From JAGWBF01 sp963663025 (lineage in GTDB: Bacteria > Chloroflexota > Dehalococcoidia > Lucifugimonadales > JAGWBF01), in assembly GCA_963663025.1 (NCBI GenBank), contig OY760073.1:1860001-1924000 (forward strand): DNA of 64,000 nucleotides, read 5' to 3'. Shown piece after piece: positions 8,727 through 18,616 of this stretch (its first letter is position 1; each line of letters starts with the position of its first letter). Position numbers and translations under genes: made by a program. The notes beneath the pieces were generated by a model. The model saw only the letters and a program-made list of their open reading frames with translations. It did not search any database and was not told the origin of the DNA.

Positions 8727-11700
8727 TTATGCCTGGTACAGGCGTTGCCCCTTCCGGCGACGCCACAGGATGGCCAGGAAACCGAACAGCGGCAGCAGCC
8801 CCAGCAGCGCCACCCACCACCACAGAGACATCTGCGACGGCGCGGGATCCCTCTCTACCACAAGATCACGGACCGGAGCAGGCTCAGGGATGTCAACCTC
8901 CGCTCCACCCAGCCCATCACTGTCATCATCGGCCGCTTCCCGGACCGGCAGGTTAAGGTCGGGCTGCCCCACCTCGAACTGGGACTCCTGCCTCTGGGGC
9001 GCGCTTGGATTGGCTATCACCTGTCCCGCCACGGGCGTCGGCGTGGGCGTAGGTGTGGGCGTAGGTGTGGGATCAGGCGTAGGTATGGATGTCGGGGCCG
9101 GCGTTGCCGTCGGCACAGGTGTAGGGGCGGGCGTAGGCGCCGGCGTAGGTACTGCCGTCGGGGCCGGCGTGGGCGCTGCCGTCGGTACAGGCGTCGGGGC
9201 AGGCGTAGGAGCAGGTGTTGGCGCCGGTGTCGGCGCGGGCGTAGGCGCAGGTGTGGGAACGGGCGCAGCAGGTATGTAGCTGTGACCGGGGGCCGGCACA
9301 GGCGTGGGTGTCGGAGTCGGCGACGGTGTGGGGGTGGGGGTCGGAGTGGGAGCAGGCGTCGGAGACGGTGTAGGCGTAGGAGTAGGAGTGGGCGTAGGCG
9401 TCGGCACAGGGTCGCTGAACACTGCCACCGTGTACAGCGTAGCCAGCGTTGACCATGCGCCGTACCCCTCATCGTTCTCAGCCATCACCTCCACCTGGTA
9501 GGCCGCGCCCGGCTTCATGGGCACGCTGGAGTTGCCGCCCGTGGGCACCTCGTCCAGGAGCGCCTCGTTGATGGTGACCGTCCAGGTGTTGGTGTAGCTG
9601 CTACCCTGCTCCCAGAACCGCACCCAGTAACGCTTGACCGGAGGCTTGCCCGTGTCATCCGGGGCAGTCCAGGTGGCGGTGATGCTCGTTGTGGTGTTCT
9701 TCTTGGCCGTCGGCTTCCCAGGCTTGCCCAGGGGCTCCTTCACGTCGGTTACGTTGATGGCCACCGCCACGGTGTGGTCGATCTCGGTGTCAGCGGCGCC
9801 CTCCGAGTCCAGCTTGTCGCTGACGTTCACCGTGACGCTGTAGCTGGTCTTGGCCTCGTAGTCCGGGCTGGCGTCGTCGGCCAGCGTTATCTGCCCGGTC
9901 GAGCCGTCTATATCGAAGGACGCAGCGTCAGTCCCCGTCAGGCTGTACTCCAGGGTATCCCCGTCCGGGTCGGTGGTTGTTACCGGGGTCCCCACGTCGG
10001 TTCCGCCTGTAGAGTTCTCGGCGATGCTGAAGGTGGGGCTGGACGGCAGCCTCGGGTCCACGTTGTCCAGGCTGCCGCTGTCCGACCAGGAGCTGTCGCC
10101 TTCATGGTTCCTGGCCAGCACCTGCACATCGTAGTTGACGCCTCCCACCTGGCCGGTGACGCTCGTCGAGGTCCCCGCACCCGTGAAGGAGTGGGAGGTC
10201 CAGGTGGAATCGCCGCTCTTCTTGTATTGAACATCGTAGTCGGTGATGGCCGGCTTGCCCGTCATGTCCGGGGCTGTCCAGGACACGTTCAGCGTGGTGT
10301 TGTCCGAGTCGCCCGAGGATGTCACCTTCGGCGCATCGGGCTTGTCCGGCGGCTCGTCCAGGTCGTTCACGTTGATGTTGACGAAGGCCGAGGCGTCTAT
10401 CCCGGTGTCGGCGTTGCCGTCCTCGTCCTTGCCGTCGCTGACCTGCACCGTGACCAGGTAGTTGGTCTTGGTTTCGTAGTCCAGGGTTGTGCCGCTCCCG
10501 ACGGTTATCTGTCCGGTGGAGGAGTCTATGTCGAACTTGTCCGCATCCGTCCCGATCATGGAGTAAGTCAGCGTGTCGCCGTCGGGGTCGGTGGCGGTCA
10601 CCGGGGCGCCCACCTTGTCGCCCGTGGAGGAGTTCTCGTCGATCTCCCGTACCACTCCGAAGAGGCCGATGTCCTTGAACTTCGCCTTCTCATTCACGTC
10701 GGTAACGTTGATGGTCACCGGGATGACGTAGTCGCCCGGGTTGTTGGGAACAAGGCTGAAGCTCTGGGCGTTGGCCCCGGCCTGGGCCGCCTTCACCGTC
10801 ACGATGACGCTGTAGGAAGTCTTGGTCTCGTAGTCCAGGTCCGTGCCGTTCTTGACCGTTATCTGGCCGGAGCTGCTGGCGATCTCGAACTTGGAAGCGT
10901 CGGTCCCGCTCAGGCTGTGGCTGAAGGTGTAATTGTTGGGGTTGGAGGTGGCGGTCACCGGAGCGCCCACGTTGGCCCCCGCCGCCGAGTTCTCGTCAAC
11001 ATCCCGGCTCACGCCCCCGGCCTTCGTTATGGCTGTGCCGGAGTCCGACCAAGCCCCGTTGCCCTCGTTGTTGACCCCCCGCACCTGCACCTCGTAGCTC
11101 TTGCCCGAGGTCAGACCGGTCAGAGTCGTCGAGGTCCCCGTGCCAGTGAAGCTGTGGCTGCTCCAGTTGCTTGCCCCGTGCTGGCGGTACTGCACATCGT
11201 AGTCGCTCAGGGCAGGCTTCCCCGTCATGTCCGGGGCTGTCCAGGAAACGTCTATCACGCTGGTGGGCGTGGCCGTGTTGAGCGAGACGCTTATGGACGG
11301 CGCGGCCGGCGGCTCGTTCACATCGGTTACGTTGATGGTGACCGTGATGGTGTCGTCGATCTTGGTGTCCGCGTTGTCGTCGGTGTCCTTCCGGTCGCTG
11401 ACCTCCACGACCACGCTGTAGGAGGTCTTGGCTTCGTAGTTGGGGATGTTGCCGGCCTTGACGCTTATCTGTCCGGTGTTCAGGCCGACGTTGAACTTGG
11501 CGCCGTCGGTCCCCGACAGGGTGTAGTACAGCGTGTGCCCCTCGGTGTCGCTGGCTGTCACCGCCGCGCCCACGTTGGTCCCCGCCGCCGAGTTCTCGGC
11601 GATGCTGCGGGTAGCCGTGGTGTCCGGGAACTCGGCGTGCACGTTCTTGTCCTGGGTGTTGGTACTGCCGGAAGTTGACCAGGCGCTGTTCCCCTCGTCG

Positions 11701-14700
11701 TTCTTCGCCTTCACCTGCACCTCGTAGCTGGTCCCTTCGGTCAGACCCGTCAGCGTCGTGCTGGTCCCAGTGCCTGTGAAGGTGTGGGAAGTCCAGTCGG
11801 AATCGCTGGTCTTCTTGTACTGCACATCGTAGTCGGAAATGGCAGGCTTGCCCGTCATGTCCGGGGCTGTCCAGCTTACGTCCAGCTTGGTCTTGGGCGT
11901 CGCCGCGTTCTGGGTAACCGTCGGCGCATCGGGAGCGGACGGAGGCTCGTTCACGTCGGTAACGTTGATGGTCACCGCTATGGTGTCGTCAGCCGTCGTG
12001 TCCGCCGTGCCGCTGGTGTTCTTGCCGTCGGTTACGTTCACCGTGACGCTGTAGGATGTCTTGGCCTCGTAGTCGGGGATGTTCCCCGTCTTCACGGTGA
12101 TCTGCCGGGTGGTAGCGTTGAAATCGAACTTGCTGGCGTCGGTGCCCGTCAGCGAGTAGGTGAGCGTGTTGAAATTCGTGTTATTGGTGTCCGGGTCGGT
12201 GGCGGCAGCAATCACCGCGCCAATGTTCGTCCCTGCTGCCGAGTTCTCGGCGATGCTCCGCGTGGCGGTGTCGTCGCTGAACTCGGGACCTTCGTTCACG
12301 TCGGTTACGTTAATCGTCACCGGTATGACGTAGTTGCCCGGCGCGTTGGGGCTGAGGCTGGAGCTCTGGACCTGCGCCACCGCCGCCGTCACCGTGACCG
12401 TTACGCTGTAGGAGGTCTTGGTCTCGTAGTCCAGGCTTGTTCCCGTCTTCACGGTGATCTGGCCGGTGCTGCTGGCGATTTCGAACTTGGAAGCGTCGGT
12501 CCCGCTCAGCGCGTGGGTCAGGGTGTAGCTGTTGGGGTTAGAGGTAGCGGTGACAGCCGCGCCCACGTTGGCCCCGGCGGCCGAGTTCTCGGCCACGCTG
12601 CGGGTTACGGCGCCGGCCTTCGTTATGGCTGTGCCGCTGTCGGACCAGGCCCCATCGCCCTCGTCACTGCCGGCCCGCACCTGCACCTCGTAGCTCTTGC
12701 CCGAGGTCAGACCGGTCAGCGTCGTCGAGTCCCCCGTGCCGGTGAAGCTGTGCGAACTCCAGGTGGATGTCCCCGTCTGCCTGTATTGCACATCGTAGTC
12801 GTCCACGGCGGGCTTGCCCGACATCTGCGTGGTCGTCGGCGCGGTCCACGACACATCCAGCTTGCTGGACGGCGTCGTGCTGTTGGCTGCCACCGTGGGC
12901 GCGCCCATCTTGGGCGGCTGCTCGTTAACATCGGTAACGTTTATGGTGACCGGGATGATGTAGTCGCCCGGCGCGTTGGGGTCCACTGACTGCGCGTTTG
13001 CGCCCTGCGTCTTTGCGGCCGCTGTGACGGTGACCGTTACGCTGTAGGACGTCTTGCTCTCGTAGTCCAGGCTGGTCCCGCTCTTGACCGTTATCTGCCC
13101 CGTGCTGCTGGCGATCTCGAACTTGGAAGCGTCGGTCCCGCTCAGCGCGTGGGTGTAGGTGTAGGTGGTATTGCTAGATTTGGCTGTCACCGCCGCGCCC
13201 ACGTTGGTCCCGGAGGCCGAGTTCTCGGCGATGGAGCGGGTTACTGCGCTGGCGTCGGTGATGGCGCTGGACGAGTCGGACCAGGGGCCGTCGCCCTCGT
13301 GGTTCCCGGCCCGCACCTGCACCTCGTAGCTCTTGCCATTGGTCAGACCGGTCAGAGTGGTGCTGGTGCCCGTGCCGGTGAAGCTGTGCGAACTCCAGGT
13401 GGATGTCCCCGTCTGCCTGTATTGCACATCGTAGTCGTCCACGGCGGGCTTGCCCGACATCTGCGTGGTCGTCGGCGCGGTCCACGACACATCCAGCTTG
13501 CTGGCCGGCGTCGCGCTGTTGGCTGACACCGTGGGCGTACCCATCTTCGGCGGCGGCTCGTTTACGTCGGTTACATTGATGGTCACGGTGATGGTGTCGT
13601 CCACCACATCGTCGGCGGTGTCGTCGCTGGCCTTCTTGTCCTTGACGCTCAGGGTCAGGGTGTAGGAAGTCGTGGTCTCGTAGTCCAGCGCGGCGGCCAC
13701 GTCGATGGTCCCGTTGTACTGGCCCAGGCTGAAGTCGCCGACCCCCGTGCCGGTCATGGAGTAGTACAGCGCGTCATTGTCATCGTCCGTGGCGGCCACC
13801 TTGCCCACGTCATCCCCGACCTCCGCGTCTTCCGCGATCGTCAGGGTAATGCTGTCCGAGGAGAACTCGGGCTCGGTCTGGTCGTGGGTCTTCACCTCGT
13901 CGGTGTCCGACCACGCCCCGTCGCCCTCGTCGTTGGCGGCCCGCATCTCCACCTGGTAATCGGTCTTGTAGGTCAGGCCCGTGATAGCGTAGTACTTCAG
14001 GTCCTTGCCCAGGTCGTCCACCTGTGTCCAGGTGCTGTCGCTCTTCTTCTTGTAACGCACGTCGAAGTGGGTGACGGCCGGCTTGCCCGTCATCGTGGGA
14101 GACTGCCAAGTCACCGCTATCTGGTACTTGGGGCTGCTCGCCTGCTGCTTCGCCGACGGGTCCATCTTGGGCGGAGGCTCGTTTACGTCGGTCACGCTGA
14201 TGGTGATCGTTATGGTGTCGTCAACCACCGTGTCCGCCGTGCCGCTGCTGTCCTTCAGGTCGCTGACGCCCACGGTTACGGAGTAGGAGGTCGTGGACGA
14301 TTCGTAGTCCAGCGTCGTGCCGGAGCCGACCTTTATCTGGCCGGTGGCGCTGTCTATGGTGAAGGATGATGCGTCGGTGCCGCTCAGCGAGTAGGTCAGC
14401 GTGTCGCTCTCGGTGTCGGTGGCGGTGACCGCCGCGCCCACGTTGACATCCGCCGCCGAGTTCTCGGCGATGCTGCGGGTGGCCGTGTCGGCGGAGAACT
14501 CCGGGTCAACGTTCTTGTCCTGCGTCTTGCCTTCGCCGGGGTCCGACCATGAGCTGTTGCCCTGGCTGTTTTTTGCCTGCACCCGCACCTCGTAGGTGGT
14601 GCCCTCGGTCAGGCCGGTGATGGTCGTTTCCAGGGTGCTGCTGCTGTATTCGTTGCCCCACTGTATCCAGTTCGTCTCGCTCTTCTTCTTGTATTCCACG

Positions 14701-15923
14701 AAGTAGCCGCTGACCTTGGGTGCGCCGTAGGTGGCGGTCCAGTCCACGTCCAGCTGGGTCTTGGGGGTGGTGGTGTTCTGGGTCACCGTGGGCGCGTTCG
14801 GCTTGTGCGGCACCGCCGGCGAAGCCGTCGTGGCTTCCGCCACGTCGGAGTATTTCCAGCCGCAATGCCCGAAGTCGAGGTGGCTTGAATTGAACCTTAT
14901 GGCGAACATCACTTCGTAGGTGGTGCTGGATTCAAGGCTCTCGATGGCCTCCTTTGACGTGTTGGCGTTTACGGTTTTCTCAGACCAGGTGCTGTCGCTC
15001 TTTTTTTTCCATTCGATTTTCGCTTGGTCTGCGCTGCCGTTGGCGGAGTTTATCGACAACTGGAGAGCATAGAGGCTGTGCGATGGGTTGGTGGATGCGC
15101 TGACCGAGAGGGACGACTTCAGGCTGGAGCAGCCCACTCCGGCCGTCTCCAGCACCTCTATCTTGAAGGACAGCATGACGGTGTCGGTGCCGTCGGTGGC
15201 GGAGTAGCGGTAGGTGGCCTGGGTACTGGTTACCGTCGGCGTTCCCGTGATGGTCCGCGCCGAAGCGTCGAAGGACAGGCCGGACGGCAGGCTCGGGGAG
15301 AGGGAGTAGGTTATCGTTCCGCTGCCTCCGGTGGCCTCCGGCAGGGTCAGGGTGGTGATGGCATCGTCCTTGTGCCAGGACTGGTCGGAGATGGTTGAGC
15401 CGTTGAAGGAGAGGTCGGCGTTCTGGGGCTGCACCGCGGCCTCGATGTCGCCTTCGGGTTCCGGCGTGGGATCGGGTTCCGGCGTGAAGGGCCCGGCAGA
15501 CGGGGAGTTCTTCCAGGCGCCCCAGCCCTGGTCGTTCCCGGCGCGCACGCCAACGATGTAGGTATTGGCGTTGTCAACGCTGAAGGTGAGGCTGTTGGTT
15601 GAAACGTTCGTGTGGTCGTCCACGGGGGCGTGCCAGCTTGCGCCGCCGTCGTCGCTGTAGGTTACGTGGTACTTGGTCGCTCCTTCGATAGCGGCCCAGC
15701 TTGCTGTCAGCGAGCCGTCGGACCGGGTCACCGACACCGAGGATGGCGTGGCGGGGATCGAGGCCTCCCCCTTGCCGCCCTCGCGCGGGGTCAGGGTGGC
15801 GGCCATGGAGCTGAGGAGGAGGCAGAACACCAGGAAGAGGTGCACAGCCAAGCGTACGGGAGCATCGGGGAGCTTGGCCGGATTCATGGGCTTGGTATCC
15901 ATAGGGCTATTGGCTGACTGCAA
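8727..15923 (-). CDS. Giant cadherin/fibronectin-III surface protein, copy B (2,398 aa)
   Basis: Complete gene with a TTG start at 15923 in the same context as copy A. A signal peptide lies near residues 25-48, then an FN3-like module, a short acidic Pro linker, a putative-Ig (PIG-like) module near 170-260 and a second FN3-like module. About nine cadherin-like and eight further FN3 modules then alternate to about residue 2165. A Pro/Thr/Ala-rich stalk (PTPTP, APTPAPTP) covers about 2172-2300. The end is a single membrane helix beginning LWWW followed by RRRKGQ, a stop-transfer anchor. The architecture indicates a long fibre-like protein projecting from the cell surface, for adhesion or aggregation. 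The divergent marR at 18029 is its likely regulator. Cys is almost absent. It differs from copy A in N-terminal module order, so the copies are not simple duplicates. Confidence 0.93.
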   Translation of the reverse strand: MQSANSPMDTKPMNPAKLPDAPVRLAVHLFLVFCLLLSSMAATLTPREGGKGEASIPATPSSVSVTRSDGSLTASWAAIEGATKYHVTYSDDGGASWHAPVDDHTNVSTNSLTFSVDNANTYIVGVRAGNDQGWGAWKNSPSAGPFTPEPDPTPEPEGDIEAAVQPQNADLSFNGSTISDQSWHKDDAITTLTLPEATGGSGTITYSLSPSLPSGLSFDASARTITGTPTVTSTQATYRYSATDGTDTVMLSFKIEVLETAGVGCSSLKSSLSVSASTNPSHSLYALQLSINSANGSADQAKIEWKKKSDSTWSEKTVNANTSKEAIESLESSTTYEVMFAIRFNSSHLDFGHCGWKYSDVAEATTASPAVPHKPNAPTVTQNTTTPKTQLDVDWTATYGAPKVSGYFVEYKKKSETNWIQWGNEYSSSTLETTITGLTEGTTYEVRVQAKNSQGNSSWSDPGEGKTQDKNVDPEFSADTATRSIAENSAADVNVGAAVTATDTESDTLTYSLSGTDASSFTIDSATGQIKVGSGTTLDYESSTTSYSVTVGVSDLKDSSGTADTVVDDTITITISVTDVNEPPPKMDPSAKQQASSPKYQIAVTWQSPTMTGKPAVTHFDVRYKKKSDSTWTQVDDLGKDLKYYAITGLTYKTDYQVEMRAANDEGDGAWSDTDEVKTHDQTEPEFSSDSITLTIAEDAEVGDDVGKVAATDDDNDALYYSMTGTGVGDFSLGQYNGTIDVAAALDYETTTSYTLTLSVKDKKASDDTADDVVDDTITVTINVTDVNEPPPKMGTPTVSANSATPASKLDVSWTAPTTTQMSGKPAVDDYDVQYRQTGTSTWSSHSFTGTGTSTTLTGLTNGKSYEVQVRAGNHEGDGPWSDSSSAITDASAVTRSIAENSASGTNVGAAVTAKSSNTTYTYTHALSGTDASKFEIASSTGQITVKSGTSLDYESKTSYSVTVTVTAAAKTQGANAQSVDPNAPGDYIIPVTINVTDVNEQPPKMGAPTVAANSTTPSSKLDVSWTAPTTTQMSGKPAVDDYDVQYRQTGTSTWSSHSFTGTGDSTTLTGLTSGKSYEVQVRAGSDEGDGAWSDSGTAITKAGAVTRSVAENSAAGANVGAAVTATSNPNSYTLTHALSGTDASKFEIASSTGQITVKTGTSLDYETKTSYSVTVTVTAAVAQVQSSSLSPNAPGNYVIPVTINVTDVNEGPEFSDDTATRSIAENSAAGTNIGAVIAAATDPDTNNTNFNTLTYSLTGTDASKFDFNATTRQITVKTGNIPDYEAKTSYSVTVNVTDGKNTSGTADTTADDTIAVTINVTDVNEPPSAPDAPTVTQNAATPKTKLDVSWTAPDMTGKPAISDYDVQYKKTSDSDWTSHTFTGTGTSTTLTGLTEGTSYEVQVKAKNDEGNSAWSTSGSTNTQDKNVHAEFPDTTATRSIAENSAAGTNVGAAVTASDTEGHTLYYTLSGTDGAKFNVGLNTGQISVKAGNIPNYEAKTSYSVVVEVSDRKDTDDNADTKIDDTITVTINVTDVNEPPAAPSISVSLNTATPTSVIDVSWTAPDMTGKPALSDYDVQYRQHGASNWSSHSFTGTGTSTTLTGLTSGKSYEVQVRGVNNEGNGAWSDSGTAITKAGGVSRDVDENSAAGANVGAPVTATSNPNNYTFSHSLSGTDASKFEIASSSGQITVKNGTDLDYETKTSYSVIVTVKAAQAGANAQSFSLVPNNPGDYVIPVTINVTDVNEKAKFKDIGLFGVVREIDENSSTGDKVGAPVTATDPDGDTLTYSMIGTDADKFDIDSSTGQITVGSGTTLDYETKTNYLVTVQVSDGKDEDGNADTGIDASAFVNINVNDLDEPPDKPDAPKVTSSGDSDNTTLNVSWTAPDMTGKPAITDYDVQYKKSGDSTWTSHSFTGAGTSTSVTGQVGGVNYDVQVLARNHEGDSSWSDSGSLDNVDPRLPSSPTFSIAENSTGGTDVGTPVTTTDPDGDTLEYSLTGTDAASFDIDGSTGQITLADDASPDYEAKTSYSVTVNVSDKLDSEGAADTEIDHTVAVAINVTDVKEPLGKPGKPTAKKNTTTSITATWTAPDDTGKPPVKRYWVRFWEQGSSYTNTWTVTINEALLDEVPTGGNSSVPMKPGAAYQVEVMAENDEGYGAWSTLATLYTVAVFSDPVPTPTPTPTPTPTPSPTPAPTPTPTPTPSPTPTPTPVPAPGHSYIPAAPVPTPAPTPAPTPAPTPAPTPAPTPVPTAAPTPAPTAVPTPAPTPAPTPVPTATPAPTSIPTPDPTPTPTPTPTPTPVAGQVIANPSAPQRQESQFEVGQPDLNLPVREAADDDSDGLGGAEVDIPEPAPVRDLVVERDPAPSQMSLWWWVALLGLLPLFGFLAILWRRRKGQRLYQA

Positions 15924-17682
15924 CTGCTTCCTCCTCTATCGGGGCCTCTTCCCAACCGCCAGGACAGGACATGACGCGGTGGTGGGAAGGGCAATGTTCA
16001 AGAGCATCACTATGGCTGCCCGTTCGCCCTTCGAGTCCCCTCAGGACGAACGGAGAGCCTGGGACTCGAGGGATGAACGGAGAACCTGGGGCTGGAACAG
16101 CCTGTGTATGACAAAGGGCCGCCCCGTCATTGCGGCGTAGGCCGCAACCCAGGAAAGTCTGGGACTGAGGCAGGTTCCCTACTGCAATGCCTACTGTGAT
16201 GTTGGAGCCGGACTGGAACCCGGCAGCGCTCCGTCCTGGATTGCGGCCTTCGCCGCAATGACGAAAGGCGTTGCTGCCCGTTCCCCCTTCGAGTCCCCTC
16301 AGGGCGAACGTACAATCGTGGCTTGGAACAGCCCGGGTATGGTGAAAGGCGTTGCCTTCCGTTCGTCCTGAGCCTGTCCTGAGGCTCTCGAAGGGAGGGA
16401 CTCGAAGGATGAACGGGGTACCCGGTACTGGGACAGCCTGGGTATGACCAAAGGCCGCCCCGTCATTGCGGCGTAGGCCGCAATCCAGGAAAGTCTGGGA
16501 CTGGGGCAGGTTCCCTACTGCAATGCCTACTGTGATGTTGGAGCCGGTCTGGAACCCGGCAGAGCTCCGTCCTGGATTGCGGCCTTCGCCGCAATGACGA
16601 AAGGCGTTGCTGCCCGTTCGCCCTTCGAGTCCCCTCAGGGCGAACGGAGGACTTGGGACTCGAAGGATGAACGGAGAACCTGGGACTGGAACAGCCTGGG
16701 TGTGGCGAAGGGCCGCCCCGTCATTGCGGCGAAGGCCGCAACCCAGGAAAGTCTGGGACTGGGGCAGGTTTCCTACTTTGATGCTTGCTGTGATGTTGGA
16801 GCCGGACTGGAACCCGGCAACGCTCCGTCCTGGATTGCGGCCTTCGCCGCAATGACGAAAGGCGTTGCACTCCGTTCGTCCTGAGGGGACTCGAAGGATG
16901 AACGGAGAACCCGGGACTGGAACAGCCTGGGTGTGGCGAAGGGCCGCCCCGTCATTGCGGCGTAGGCGGCAATCCAGGAAAGTCTGGGACTGGGGCAGGC
17001 TTCTTACTGTAGTGTCTACCGTGATGTTGGAGCCGGTCTGGAACCCGGCAACGCTCCGTCCTGGATTGCGGCCTACGCCGCAATGACGAAAGGTGTTGTT
17101 CTCCGTTCCCCCTTCGAGTCCCCTCAGGGCGAACGGAGAGCCTGGGACTCGAGGGATGAACGGAGAACCTGGGACTGGAACAGCTTGGGTATGGCGAAGG
17201 GCCGCCCCGTCATTGCGGCGAAGGCCGCAATCCAGAAAAGTCCGGGACTGGGGCAGGCTTCTTACTGTAGTGTCTACTGTGATGTTGGAGCCGGCCTGGA
17301 ACCCGGCAGAGCTCCGTCCTGGATTGCGGCCTTCGCCGCAATGACGAAAGGCGTTGCTGCCCGTTCGCCCTTCGAGTCCCCTCAGGACGAACGGAGAGCC
17401 TGGGACTCGAGGGATGAACGGAGAACCTGGGACTGGAACAGCCTGGGTGTGGCGAAGGGCCGCCCCGTCATTGCGGCGAAGGCCGCAATCTAGGAAAGTC
17501 TGGGACTGGGGCAGGCTTCTTACTGTAGTGTCTACCGTGATGTTGGAGCCGGACTGGAACCCGGCAGCGCTCCGTCCTGGATTGCGGCCTTCGCCGCAAT
17601 GACGAAAGACGTTGTCCTCCGTTCGTCCTGAGGGGACTCGAAGGATGAACGGCATAGGGATTAGGGGGTTGAGGTTATGCAA
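15907..17682 (-). other. Candidate repeat-encoded leader ORF of copy B, cut from its N-terminus by the poly-G tract
   Basis: This frame (591 codons from ATG 17682) is the counterpart of the copy A leader ORF. It consists of six rounds of the same REP-derived peptide, all in phase, and again ends 17 nt inside the start of the giant gene. The conserved N-terminal part lies in another frame (GTG 17849 to 17661), because the poly-G tract here has 23 G rather than 18. A length of 21 or 24 would rejoin them. As with copy A, a non-coding repeat array is a serious alternative. Confidence 0.25.
16015..17655. repeat. REP/MITE-like palindromic array 2
   Basis: Six units of the same type as array 1, at roughly 16121, 16460, 16721, 16947, 17206 and 17465, each about 140 bp with inverted ATTGCGGC/GCCGCAAT hairpins at both ends. 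Spacing is often near 258 bp. The second palindrome family (GTTCGCCCTTCGAG... and its complement) fills the gaps. The array occupies the same position relative to giant copy B as array 1 does to copy A, but unit order and number differ, so arrays have expanded or been shuffled since duplication. Confidence 0.9.
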
Positions 17683-17704
17683 GGGGATCCGAAGCCCCTG
17701 GAGC

Positions 17705-17727
17705 GGGGGGGGGGGGGGGGGGGGGGG
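17705..17727. repeat. Poly-G tract, 23 G
   Basis: Twenty-three uninterrupted G in the leader of giant copy B, at the position matching the 18-G tract at 8284-8301. The difference of five bases puts the two tracts in different phases for the candidate leader reading frame. Slippage is expected; the count in an assembly may be inexact. Confidence 0.85.
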
Positions 17728-17791
17728 TAGTTTCGGCCGTGGGGATGCAGGCCCCGCAGGCCGGGGTGGTTGCTGCCTTTGCTGTCGTATC

Positions 17792-17832
17792 CGTCAGGTT
17801 CAATGCGTTGGCCTCCACCAGCGATGAACTTA
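17792..17832. other. 41-bp conserved leader element, copy B
   Basis: Identical to 8366-8406. It lies between the poly-G tract and the promoter/operator region of giant copy B, keeping the same order and orientation as in copy A. Confidence 0.6.
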
Positions 17833-17900
17833 CGACTTGCCAGTCCCACACGCTATGATGTATTTTGATTGCGCTACACGATAAATGTAATAGCAAATAG

Positions 17901-17955
17901 TTGTTAAATACAATGACTTCTTAATATATTAGATGCGTGTTGCATTGTTTGTCAA
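17901..17955. promoter_or_regulatory. Putative MarR operator pair and divergent promoter region, copy B
   Basis: An AT-rich stretch between marR and giant copy B holds TTGTTAAATACAA (17901-17913) and TTGTTTGTCAA (17945-17955), matching the pair upstream of copy A. Minus-strand promoter boxes corresponding to copy A have drifted to TTAACA and TATCGT, suggesting weaker expression of copy B. Autoregulation of marR from the same region is plausible but no clear plus-strand boxes are seen. Confidence 0.45.
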
Positions 17956-18028
17956 TAGCAGAGTTGGGAGAATACAAGCAATGAGTTCTGTAGCGGTCCA
18001 GATCTATTGATCGGGAGATGTTTGAGGG

Positions 18029-18505
18029 ATGGCGAGCCGGAGACCGCAGGACGACCCTGACAGCGCGGCGGAGGACCAGCCGGTTGACCTGGAGCCGTAC
18101 GTAACCGGCCTGGTTAACGTGGTCGATAAGGGGATGACGAGCGAGGTGCTGCCCTACGGCATCACCCTGCCCGAGTTCAGCCTCCTCAGGAACTGCATGG
18201 ACAAGGAAACCACGGCCACCCAGCTTGCCCAGGTCCTGCCGGTTGACGGCGCCCGCATAAGCCGCTTGGTGAATGTGCTGGTGGACAGGGGTCTGCTGCG
18301 CAGGAGGCGCCTGCGCAGCGACAGGCGCATCGTGATGCTCAGCCTCTCCGAGCGGGGGAGGGAGCTGACTTCCCAGGTGGTCCAGGAGATGGAGAGCTAC
18401 AACGCCAACCTCATGGAGGGCATCAGCCGGGAGGAGATGCGAACCTTCCTGGACGTCGCCTCCAAGATAATCGCCAACTACACAGCCAGCCAGGGGGAGG
18501 AGTAG
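18029..18505 (+). CDS. MarR-family transcriptional regulator
   Basis: A 158-aa protein with a winged helix-turn-helix core: the recognition region near residues 60-95 (ATQLAQVLPVDGARISRLVN) and a basic wing near 98-112 (RRRRLRSDRRIVMLSLS), followed by dimerisation helices. Length is typical of MarR proteins, which bind palindromic operators as dimers and release on ligand binding or oxidation. It is divergent from giant surface gene copy B with palindromes in the gap, so control of the giant genes and of itself is the natural inference. A GAGGG ribosome site adjoins the ATG. There is no second intact copy: the one beside copy A is a remnant, so this regulator may serve both. Confidence 0.85.
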   Translation: MASRRPQDDPDSAAEDQPVDLEPYVTGLVNVVDKGMTSEVLPYGITLPEFSLLRNCMDKETTATQLAQVLPVDGARISRLVNVLVDRGLLRRRRLRSDRRIVMLSLSERGRELTSQVVQEMESYNANLMEGISREEMRTFLDVASKIIANYTASQGEE

Positions 18506-18616
18506 CCGGAGGGCCCACGACCTCTACGGGGGATGCGGAGGGCAGCCCGTCTGCCGGACGAGGCGCAGGCTGCGGAAGGGGACCGTCAGGGGTTGGTGGG
18601 CGGTCCAGGTTCCCGG

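Noticed and set aside
17781..17830. tRNA-like 3' end (GGTTCAATGC ... CCTCCACCA) in the conserved leader element
   Set aside because: The putative T-stem does not pair and no acceptor or anticodon stems can be formed upstream.
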